Positions 37,088-48,391 of a stretch of 64,000 bases of DNA are shown in pieces (positions within the stretch are counted from its first letter, which is position 1; each line of letters opens with the position of its first letter). This stretch comes from Pisaster brevispinus. Lineage: Eukaryota; Echinodermata; Asteroidea; Forcipulatida; Asteriidae. The stretch is from NCBI GenBank assembly GCA_023634235.1, contig JAMKCF010000016.1, forward strand, positions 1 to 64,000, read 5' to 3'. Both the position numbers and the translations under genes were made by a program. The notes beneath the pieces were generated by a model. It was given only the letters and a program-made list of their open reading frames with translations, was not told where the DNA came from and did no database searches.

Positions 37088-39442
37088 GTGTGCCTTGAAT
37101 TCCACTTCACCCGAACATCAGACTTTTTGGGCCGATGTGCACCATCTTCGTGCCGGAAATGGCCTGCAGGCTGGGACACTCAGAAAGCCACTCAAAAGCA
37201 TCTTCAGTGGGATTTTTGTACACAGAGCTGCACACAGAGAAGAAGAAACGAAATAAAATACAAGGAGGCTCAAATCACACCCATAACAACATCGGATTTG
37301 CACAAGGTTTCCACCACTGGAAAGCCACGATTCAGGGCTCTCACCTTGTCGTGGATCCCTGTCTCTGAGCATTTTCTAGGCGGGGCGAGCGGCCCCGGAA
37401 TAGGGCTACAACCACCGGCAAGTTAGCCCACGCGCCGGGGCCGAGCAACAACAAAGGCAAGACATGTCCATCCGAAGAATGATTTGAAACAACACCCGAG
37501 CTAAGTTTGAGAATAACTCATGAACTAGAAATGCTAGAGAGACGAAATTTGTACCTGAGTGTGCCTTGAATTCCATTTCACCCGAACATCAGACTTTTTG
37601 GGCCGATGTGCACCATCTTCGTGCCGGAAATGGCCTGCAGGCTGGGACACTCAGAAAGCCACTCAAAAGCATCTTCAGTGGGATTTTTGTACACAGAGCT
37701 GCACACAGAGAAGAAGAAACGAAATAAAATACAAGGAGGCTCAAATCACACCCATAACAACATCGGATTTGCACAAGGTTTCCACCACTGGAAAGCCACG
37801 ATTCAGGGCTCTCACCTCGTTGTGGATCCCTGTCTCTGAGCATTTTCTAGGCGGGGCGAGCGGCCCCGGAATAGGGCTACAACCACCGGCAAGTTAGCCC
37901 ACGCGCCGGGGCCGAGCAACAACAAAGGCAAGACATGTCCATCCGAAGAATGATTTGAAACAACACCCGAGCTAAGTTTGAGAATAACTCATGAACTAGA
38001 AATGCTAGAGAGACGAAATTTGTACCTGAGTGTGCCTTGAATTCCACTTCACCCGAACATTAGACTTTTTGGGCCGATGTGCACCATCTTCGTGCCGGAA
38101 ATGGCCTGCAGGCTGGGACACTCAGAAAGCCACTCAAAAGCATCTTCAGTGGGATTTTTGTACACAGAGCTGCACACAGAGAAGAAGAAACGAAATAAAA
38201 TACAAGGAGGCTCAAATCACACCCATAACAACATCGGATTTGCACAAGGTTTCCACCACTAGAAAGACACGATTCAGGGCTCTCACCTCGTCGTGGATCC
38301 CTGTCTCTGAGCATTTTCTAGGCGGGGCGAGCGGCCCCGGAATAGGGCTACAACCACCGGCAAGTTAGCCCACGCGCCGGGGCCGAGCAACAACAAAGGC
38401 AAGACATGTCCATCCGAAGAATGATTTGAAACAACACCCGAGCTAAGTTTGAGAATAACTCATGAACTAGAAATGCTAGAGAGACGAAATTTGTACCTGA
38501 GTGTGCCTTGAATTCCACTTCACACGAACATCAGACTTTTTGGGCCGATGTGCACCATCTTCGTGCCGGAAATGGCCTGCAGGCTGGGACACTCAGAAAG
38601 CCACTCAAAAGCATCTTCAGTGGGATTTTTGTACACAGAGCTGCACACAGAGAAGAAGAAACGAAATAAAATACAAGGAGGCTCAAATCACACCCATAAC
38701 AACATCGGATTTGCACAAGGTTTCCACCACTGGAAAGCCACGATTCAGGGCTCTCACCTCGTTGTGGATCCCTGTCTCTGAGCATTTTCTAGGCGGGGCG
38801 AGCGGCCCCGGAATAGGGCTACAACCACCGGCAAGTTAGCACACGCGCCGGGGCCGAGCAACAACAAAGGCAAGACATGTCCATCCGAAGAATGATTTGA
38901 AACAACACCCGAGCTAAGTTTGAGAATAACTCATGAACTAGAAATGCTAGAGAGACGAAATTTGTACCTGAGTGTGCCTTGAATTCCACTTCACCCGAAC
39001 ATTAGACTTTTTGGGCCGATGTGCACCATCTTCGTGCCGGAAATGGCCTGCAGGCTAGGACACTCAGAAAGCCACTCAAAAGCATCTTCAGTGGGATTTT
39101 TGTACACAGAGCTGCACACAGAGAAGAAGAAACGAAATAAAATACAAGGAGGCTCAAATCACACCCATAACAACATCGGATTTGCACAAGGTTTCCACCA
39201 CTGGAAAGCCACGATTCAGGGCTCTCACCTCGTCGTGGATCCCTGTCTCTGAGCATTTTCTAGGCGGGGCGAGCGGCCCCGGAATAGGGCTACAACCACC
39301 GGCAAGTTAGCCCACGCGCCGGGGCCGAGCAACAACAAAGGCAAGACATGTCCATCCGAAGAATGATTTGAAACAACACCCGAGCTAAGTTTGAGAATAA
39401 CTCATGAACTAGAAATGCTAGAGAGACGAAATTTGTACCTGA
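37088..39442 (+). repeat. five-monomer block, counterpart of 27669-30023
   Basis: It shares with that block, in order, T at p260 (37088), the TG haplotype (37559), T at p32 (38030), ttcacacgaac with gttagcacacg (38501) and A at p86 (38972). Private changes are T at p18 (37559), ctagaaagacac (38030) and T at p32 (38972). Confidence 0.78.
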
Positions 39443-41326
39443 GTGTGCCTTGAATTCCACTTCACCCGAACATCAGACTTTTTGGGCCGATGTGCACCAT
39501 CTTCGTGCCGGAAATGGCCTGCAGGCAGGGACACTCAGAAAGCCACTCAAAAGCATCTTCAGTGGGATTTTTGTACACAGAGCTGCACACAGAGAAGAAG
39601 AAACGAAATAAAATACAAGGAGGCTCAAATCACACCCATAACAACATCGGATTTGCACAAGGTTTCCACCACTGGAAAGCCACGATTCAGGGCTCTCACC
39701 TCGTCGTGGATCCCTGTCTCTGAGCATTTTCTAGGCGGGGCGAGCGGCCCCGGAATAGGGCTACAACCACCGGCAAGTTAGCCCACGCGCCGGGGCCGAG
39801 CAACAACAAAGGCAAGACATGTCCATCCGAAGAATGATTTGAAACAACACCCGAGCTAAGTTTGAGAATAACTCATGAACTAGAAATGCTAGAGAGACGA
39901 AATTTGTACCTGAGTGTGCCTTGAATTCCACTTCACCCGAACATTAGACTTTTTGGGCCGATGTGCACCATCTTCGTGCCGGAAATGGCCTGCAGGCTGG
40001 GACACTCAGAAAGCCACTCAAAAGCATCTTCAGTGGGATTTTTGTACACAGAGCTGCACACAGAGAAGAAGAAACGAAATAAAATACAAGGAGGCTCAAA
40101 TCACACCCATAACAACATCGGATTTGCACAAGGTTTCCACCACTGGAAAGCCACGATTCAGGGCTCTCACCTCGTCGTGGATCCCTGTCTCTGAGCATTT
40201 TCTAGGCGGGGCGAGCGGCCCCGGAATAGGGCTACAACCACCGGCAAGTTAGCCCACGCGCCGGGGCCGAGCAACAACAAAGGCAAGACATGTCCATCCG
40301 AAGAATGATTTGAAACAACACCCGAGCTAAGTTTGAGAATAACTCATGAACTAGAAATGCTAGAGAGACGAAATTTGTACCTGAGTGTGCCTTGAATTCC
40401 ACTTCACCCGAACATCAGACTTTTTGGGCCGATGTGCACCATCTTCGTGCCGGAAATGGCCTGCAGGCTGGGACACTCAGAAAGCCACTCAAAAGCATCT
40501 TCAGTGGGATTTTTGTACACAGAGCTGCACACAGAGAAGAAGAAACGAAATAAAATACAAGGAGGCTCAAATCACACCTATAACAACATCGGATTTGCAC
40601 AAGGTTTCCACCACTGGAAAGCCACGATTCAGGGCTCTCACCTCGTCGTGGATCCCTGTCTCTGAGCATTTTCTAGGCGGGGCGAGCGGCCCCGGAATAG
40701 GGCTACAACCACCGGCAAGTTAGCCCACGCGCCGGGGCCGAGCTACAACAAAGGCAAGACATGTCCATCCGAAGAATGATTTGAAACAACACCCGAGCTA
40801 AGTTTGAGAATAACTCATGAACTAGAAATGCTAGAGAGACGAAATTTGTACCTGAGTGTGCCTTGAATTCCACTTCACCCGAACATCAGACTTTTTGGGC
40901 CGATGTGCACCATCTTCGTGCCGGAAATGGCCTGCAGGCTGGGACACTCAGAAAGCCACTCAAAAGCATCTTCAGTGGGATTTTTGTACACAGAGCTGCA
41001 CACAGAGAAGAAGAAACGAAATAAAATACAAGGAGGCTCAAATCACACCCATAACAACATCGGATTTGCACAAGGTTTCCACCACTGGAAAGCCACGATT
41101 CAGGGCTCTCACCTCGTCGTAGATCCCTGTCTCTGAGCATTTTCTAGGCGGGGCGAGCGGCCCCGGAATAGGGCTACAACCACCGGCAAGTTAGCCCACG
41201 CGCCGGGGCCGAGCAACAACAAAGGCAAGACATGTCCATCCGAAGAATGATTTGAAACAACACCCGAGCTAAGTTTGAGAATAACTCATGAACTAGAAAT
41301 GCTAGAGAGACGAAATTTGTACCTGA
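39443..41326 (+). repeat. four mixed monomers
   Basis: 39443 has gcaggcaggg. 39914 has T at p32. 40385 has T at p195 (cacctataac) and gagctacaac. 40856 has the CA haplotype. The p195 T recurs only in monomer 52159. Confidence 0.83.
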
Positions 41327-41797
41327 GTGTGCCTTGAATTCCACTTCACCCGAAAATCAGACTTTTTGGGCCGATTTTCACCATCTTCGTGCCGGAAATG
41401 GCCTGCAGGCTGGGACACTCAGAAAGCCACTCAAAAGCATCTTCAGTGGGATTTTTGTACACAGAGCTGCACACAGAGAAGAAGAAACGAAATAAAATAC
41501 AAGGAGGCTCAAATCACACCCATAACAACATCGGATTTGCACAAGGTTTCCACCACTGGAAAGCCACGATTCAGGGCTCTCACCTCGTCGTGGATCCCTG
41601 TCTCTGAGCATTTTCTAGGCGGGGCGAGCGGCCCCGGAATAGGGCTACAACCACCGGCAAGTTAGCCCACGCGCCGGGGCCGAGCAACAACAAAGGCAAG
41701 ACATGTCCATCCGAAGAATGATTTGAAACAACACCCGAGCTAAGTTTGAGAATAACTCATGAACTAGAAATGCTAGAGAGACGAAGTTTGTACCTGA
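41327..41797 (+). repeat. monomer with a three-substitution cluster forming a perfect inverted repeat
   Basis: Substitutions at 41355 (C to A), 41376 (G to T) and 41378 (G to T) turn an imperfect 6-of-7 inverted repeat into a perfect 7-bp one: gaaaatc at 41352-41358 and gattttc at 41373-41379, with a 14-nt spacer. A further change, gaagtttg near 41786, lies in the tail of the monomer. Confidence 0.87.
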
Positions 41798-42268
41798 GTG
41801 TGCCTTGAATTCCACTTCACCCGAACATCAGACTTTTTGGGCCGATGTGCACCATCTTCGTGCCGGAAATGGCCTGCAGGCTGGGACACTCAGAAAGCCA
41901 CTCAAAAGCATCTTCAGTGGGATTTTTGTACACAGAGCTGCACACAGAGAAGAAGAAACGAAATAAAATACAAGGAGGCTCAAATCACACCCATAACAAC
42001 ATCGGATTTGCACAAGGTTTCCACCACTGGAAAGCCACGATTCAGGGCTCTCACCTCGTCGTGGATCCCTGTCTCTGAGCATTTTCTAGGTGGGGCGAGC
42101 GGCCCCGGAATAGGGCTACAACCACCGGCAAGTTAGCCCACGCGCCGGGGCCGAGCAACAACAAAGGCAAGACATGTCCATCCGAAGAATGATTTGAAAC
42201 AACACCCGAGCTAAGTTTGAGAATAACTCATGAACTAGAAATGCTAGAGAGACGAAATTTGTACCTGA
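41798..42268 (+). repeat. monomer with a CpG transition in the GC-rich segment
   Basis: It is consensus except for ctaggtgggg near 42090, a C-to-T change at a CpG. Confidence 0.83.
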
Positions 42269-44152
42269 GTGTGCCTTGAATTCCACTTCACCCGAACATT
42301 AGACTTTTTGGGCCGATGTGCACCATCTTCGTGCCGGAAATGGCCTGCAGGCTGGGACACTCAGAAAGCCACTCAAAAGCATCTTCAGTGGTATTTTTGT
42401 ACACAGAGCTGCACACAGAGAAGAAGAAACGAAATAAAATACAAGGAGGCTCAAATCACACCCATAACAACATCGGATTTGCACAAGGTTTCCACCACTG
42501 GAAAGCCACGATTCAGGGCTCTCACCTCGTCGTGGATCCCTGTCTCTGAGCATTTTCTAGGCGGGGTGAGCGGCCCCGGAATAGGGCTACAACCACCGGC
42601 AAGTTAGCCCACGCGCCTGGGCCGAGCAACAACAAAGGCAAGACATGTCCATCCGAAGAATGATTTGAAACAACACCCGAGCTAAGTTTGAGAATAACTC
42701 ATGAACTAGAAATGCTAGAGAGACGAAATTTGTACCTGAGTGTGCCTTGAATTCCACTTCACCCGAACATTAGACTTTTTGGGCCGATGTGCACCATCTT
42801 CGTGCCGGAAATGGCCTGCAGGCTGGGACACTCAGAAAGCCACTCAAAAGCATCTTCAGTGGGATTTTTGTACACAGAGCTGCACACAGAGAAGAAGAAA
42901 CGAAATAAAATACAAGGAGGCTCAAATCACACCCATAACAACATCGGATTTGCACAAGGTTTCCACCACTGGAAAGCCACGATTCAGGGCTCTCACCTCG
43001 TCGTAGATCCCTGTCTCTGAGCATTTTCTAGGCGGGGCGAGCGGCCCCGGAATAGGGCTACAACCACCGGCAAGTTAGCCCACGCGCCGGGGCCGAGCAA
43101 CAACAAAGGCAAGACATGTCCATCCGAAGAATGATTTGAAACAACACCCGAGCTAAGTTTGAGAATAACTCATGAACTAGAAATGCTAGAGAGACGAAAT
43201 TTGTACCTGAGTGTGCCTTGAATTCCACTTCACCCGAACATCAGACTTTTTGGGCCGATGTGCACCATCTTCGTGCCGGAAATGGCCTGCAGGCTGGGAC
43301 ACTCAGAAAGCCACTCAAAAGCATCTTCAGTGGTATTTTTGTACACAGAGCTGCACACAGAGAAGAAGAAACGAAATAAAATACAAGGAGGCTCAAATCA
43401 CACCCATAACAACATCGGATTTGCACAAGGTTTCCACCACTGGAAAGCCACGATTCAGGGCTCTGACCTCGTCGTGGATCCCTGTCTCTGAGCATTTTCT
43501 AGGCGGGGCGAGCGGCCCCGGAATAGGGCTACAACCACCGGCAAGTTAGCCCACGCGCCGGGGCCGAGCAACAACAAAGGCAAGACATGTCCATCCGAAG
43601 AATGATTTGAAACAACACCCGAGCTAAGTTTGAGAATAACTCATGAACTAGAAATGCTAGAGAGACGAAATTTGTACCTGAGTGTGCCTTGAATTCCACT
43701 TCACCCGAACATCAGACTTTTTGGGCCGATGTGCACCATCTTCGTGCCGGAAATGGCCTGCAGGCTGGGACACTCAGAAAGCCACTCAAAAGCATCTTCA
43801 GTGGGATTTTTGTACACAGAGCTGCACACAGAGAAGAAGAAACGAAATAAAATACAAGGAGGCTCAAATCACACCCATAACAACATCGGATTTGCACAAG
43901 GTTTCCACCACTGGAAAGCCACGATTCAGGGCTCTCACCTCGTCGTAGATCCCTGTCTCTGAGCATTTTCTAGGCGGGGCGAGCGGCCCCGGAATAGGGC
44001 TACAACCACCGGCAAGTTAGCCCACGCGCCGGGGCCGAGCAACAACAAAGGCAAGACATGTCCGTCCGAAGAATGATTTGAAACAACACCCGAGCTAAGT
44101 TTGAGAATAACTCATGAACTAGAAATGCTAGAGAGACGAAATTTGTACCTGA
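42269..44152 (+). repeat. diverged two-monomer repeat, two copies
   Basis: 42269 and 43211 share T at p124 (gtggtatttt), and 42740 and 43682 share the CA haplotype, giving a 942-bp period. 42269 also has T at p32, ggggtgagcgg and cgcgcctggg. 43211 has ctctgacctc. 43682 has tccgtccgaag in its tail. Confidence 0.75.
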
Positions 44153-47100
44153 GTGTGCCTTGAATTCCACTTCACCCGAACATCAGACTTTTTGGGCCGA
44201 TGTGCACCATCTTCGTGCCGGAAATGGCCTGCAGGCTGGGACACTCAGAAAGCCACTCAAAAGCATCTTCAGTGGGATTTTTGTACACAGAGCTGCACAC
44301 AGAGAAGAAGAAACGAAATAAAATACAAGGAGGCTCAAATCACACCCATAACAACATCGGATTTGCACAAGGTTTCCACCACTGGAAAGCCACGATTCAG
44401 GGCTCTCACCTCGTCGTGGATCCCTGTCTCTGAGCATTTTCTAGGCGGGGCGAGCGGTCCCGAAATAGGGCTACAACCACCGGCAAGTTAGCCCACGCGC
44501 CGGGGCCGAGCAACAACAAAGGCAAGACATGTCCATCCGAAGAATGATTTGAAACAACACCCGAGCTAAGTTTGAGAATAACTCATGAACTAGAAATGCT
44601 AGAGAGACGAAATTTGTACCTGAGTGTGCCTTGAATTCCACTTCACCCGAACATCAGACTTTTTGGGCCGATGTGCACCATCTTCGTGCCGGAAGTGGCC
44701 TGCAGGCTGGGACACTCAGAAAGCCACTCAAAAGCATCTTCAGTGGGATTTTTGTACACAGAGCTGCACACAGAGAAGAAGAAACGAAATAAAATACAAG
44801 GAGGCTCAAATCACACCCATAACAACATCGGATTTGCACAAGGTTTCCACCACTGGAAAGCCACGATTCAGGGCTCTCACCTCGTCGTGGATCCCTGTCT
44901 CTGAGCATTTTCTAGGCGGGGCGAGCGGCCCCGGAATAGGGCTACAACCACCGGCAAGTTAGCCCACGCGCCGGGGCCGAGCAACAACAAAGGCAAGACA
45001 TGTCCATCCGAAGAATGATTTGAAACAACACCCGAGCTAAGTTTGAGAATAACTCATGAACTAGAAATGCTAGAGAGACGAAATTTGTACCTGAGTGTGC
45101 CTTGAATTCCACTTCACCCGAACATCAGACTTTTTGGGCCGATGTGCACCATCTTCGTGCCGGAAATGGCCTGCAGGCTGGGACACTCAGAAAGCCACTC
45201 AAAAGCATCTTCAGTGGTATTTTTGTACACAGAGCTGCACACAGAGAAGAAGAAACGAAATAAAATACAAGGAGGCTCAAATCACACCCATAACAACATC
45301 GGATTTGCACAAGGTTTCCACCACTGGAAAGCCACGATTCAGGGCTCTGACCTCGTCGTGGATCCCTGTCTCTGAGCATTTTCTAGGCGGGGCGAGCGGC
45401 CCCGGAATAGGGCTACAACCACCGGCAAGTTAGCCCACGCGCCGGGGCCGAGCAACAACAAAGGCAAGACATGTCCATCCGAAGAATGATTTGAAACAAC
45501 ACCCGAGCTAAGTTTGAGAATAACTCATGAACTAGAAATGCTAGAGAGACGAAATTTGTACCTGAGTGTGCCTTGAATTCCACTTCACCCGAACATCAGA
45601 CTTTTTGGGCCGATGTGCACCATCTTCGTGCCGGAAATGGCCTGCAGGCTGGGACACTCAGAAAGCCACTCAAAAGCATCTTCAGTGGGATTTTTGTACA
45701 CAGAGCTGCACACAGAGAAAAGAAACGAAATAAGATACAAGGAGGCTCAAATCACACCCATAACAACATCGGATTTGCACAAGGTTTCCACCACTGGAAA
45801 GCCACGATTCAGGGCTCTCACCTCGTTGTAGATCCCTGTCTCTGAGCATTTTCTAGGCGGGGCGAGCGGCCCCGGAATATGGCTACAACCACCGGCAAGT
45901 TAGCCCACGCGCCGGGGCCGAGCAACAACAAAGGCAAGACATGTCCATCCGAAGAATGATTTGAAACAACACCCGAGCTAAGTTTGAGAATAACTCATGA
46001 ACTAGAAATGCTAGAGAGACGAAATTTGTACCTGAGTGTGCCTTGAATTCCATTTCACCCGAACATCAGACTTTTTGGGCCGATGTGCACCATCTTCGTG
46101 CCGGAAATGGCCTGCAGGCTGGGACACTCAGAAAGCCACTCAAAAGCATCTTCAGTGGGATTTTTGTACACAGAGCTGCACACAGAGAAGAAGAAACGAA
46201 ATAAAATACAAGGAGGCTCAAATCACACCCATAACAACATCGGATTTGCACAAGGTTTCCACCACTGGAAAGCCACGATTCAGGGCTCTCACCTTGTCGT
46301 GGATCCCTGTCTCTGAGCATTTTCTAGGCGGGGCGAGCGGCCCCGGAATAGGGCTACAACCACCGGCAAGTTAGCCCACGCGCCGGGGGCCGAGCAACAA
46401 CAAAGGCAAGACATGTCCATCCGAAGAATGATTTGAAACAACACCCGAGCTAAGTTTGAGAATAACTCATGAACTAGAAATGCTAGAGAGACGAAATTTG
46501 TACCTGAGTGTGCCTTGAATTCCACTTCACCCGAACATCAGACTTTTTGGGCCGATGTGCACCATCTTCGTGCCGGAAAAGGCCTGCAGGCTGGGACACT
46601 CAGAAAGCCACTCAAAAGCATCTTCAGTGGGATTTTTGTACACAGAGCTGCACACAGAGAAGAAGAAACGAAATAAAATACAAGGAGGCTCAAATCACAC
46701 CCATAACAACATCGGATTTGCACAAGGTTTCCACCACTGGAAAGCCACGATTCAGGGCTCTCACCTCGTCGTGGATCCCTGTCTCTGAGCATTTTCTAGG
46801 CGGGGCGAGCGGCCCCGGAATAGGGCTACAACCACCGGCAAGTTAGCCCACGCGCCGGGGCCGAGCAACAACAAAGGCAAGACATGTCCATCCGAAGAAT
46901 GATTTGAAACAACACCCGAGCTAAGTTTGAGAATAACTCATGAACTAGAAATGCTAGAGAGACGAAATTTGTACCTGAGTGTGCCTTGAATTCCATTTCA
47001 CCCGAACATCAGACTTTTTGGGCCGATGTGCACCATCTTCGTGCCGGAAATGGCCTGCAGGCTGGGACACTCAGAAAGCCACTCAAAAGCATCTTCAGTG

Positions 47101-47920
47101 GGATTTTTGTACACAGAGCTGCACACAGAGAAGAAGAAACGAAATAAAATACAAGGAGGCTCAAATCACACCCATAACAACATCGGATTTGCACAAGGTT
47201 TCCACCACTGGAAAGCCACGATTCAGGGCTCTCACCTCGTTGTGGATCCCTGTCTCTGAGCATTTTCTAGGCGGGGCGAGCGGCCCCGGAATAGGGCTAC
47301 AACCACCGGCAAGTTAGCCCACGCGCCGGGGCCGAGCAACAACAAAGGCAAGACATGTCCATCCGAAGAATGATTTGAAACAACACCCGAGCTAAGTTTG
47401 AGAATAACTCATGAACTAGAAATGCTAGACAGACGAAATTTGTACCTGAGTGTGCCTTGAATTCCATTTCACCCGAACATCAGACTTTTTGGGCCGATGT
47501 GCACCATCTTCGTGCCGGAAATGGCCTGCAGGCTGGGACACTCAGAAAGCCACTCAAAAGCATCTTCAGTGGGATTTTTGTACACAGAGCTGCACACAGA
47601 GAAGAAGAAACGAAATAAAATACAAGGAGGCTCAAATCACACCCATAACAACATCGGATTTGCACAAGGTTTCCACCACTGGAAAGCCACGATTCAGGGC
47701 TCTCACCTCGTTGTGGATCCCTGTCTCTGAGCATTTTCTAGGCGGGGCGAGCGGCCCCGGAATAGGGCTACAACCACCGGCAAGTTAGCCCACGCGCCGG
47801 GGCCGAGCAACAACAAAGGCAAGACATGTCCATCCGAAGAATGATTTGAAACAACACCCGAGCTAAGTTTGAGAATAACTCATGAACTAGAAATGCTAGA
47901 GAGACGAAATTTGTACCTGA
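44153..47920 (+). repeat. eight-monomer block, counterpart of 30024-33791
   Basis: It opens with tcccgaaat (monomer 44153). 44624 has ggaagtgg. 45095 repeats exactly the two markers of 43211 (gtggtatttt, ctctgacctc), 1884 bp to its left, so it may have been replaced from there. The last five monomers are copy 2 of the five-monomer haplotype. Confidence 0.7.
45566..47920 (+). repeat. five-monomer haplotype, copy 2, first part of a 6-mer tandem
   Basis: It has the same marker string as 31437-33791, plus derived changes shared only with copy 3: ggaatatggc (first monomer), T at p260 (second), ggaaaaggcc (third) and gctagacag (tail of the fourth, near 47430). Two indels are private to this copy: a missing G near 45717 (470-bp monomer) and a fifth G at 46385-46389 (472-bp monomer). 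Confidence 0.87.
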
Positions 47921-48391
47921 GTGTGCCTTGAATTCCATTTCACCCGAACATCAGACTTTTTGGGCCGATGTGCACCATCTTCGTGCCGGAAATGGCCTGC
48001 AGGCTTGGACACTCAGAAAGCCACTCAAAAGCATCTTCAGTGGGATTTTTGTACACAGAGCTGCACACAGAGAAGAAGAAACGAAATAAAATACAAGGAG
48101 GCTCAAATCACACCCATAACAACATCGGATTTGCACAAGGTTTCCACCACTGGAAAGCCACGATTCAGGGCTCTCACCTCGTTGTGGATCCCTGTCTCTG
48201 AGCATTTTCTAGGCGGGGCGAGCGGCCCCGGAATAGGGCTACAACCACCGGCAAGTTAGCCCACGCGCCGGGGCCGAGCAACAACAAAGGCAAGACATGT
48301 CCATCCGAAGAATGATTTGAAACAACACCCGAGCTAAGTTTGAGAATAACTCATGAACTAGAAATGCTAGAGAGACGAAATTTGTACCTGA
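47921..48391 (+). repeat. sixth monomer of the 6-mer, with p86 T
   Basis: It has T at p18, T at p86 (gcttgga) and the TG haplotype. The only other monomer with p86 T is 52630, 4,709 bp away, which has the same three alleles. Confidence 0.83.
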
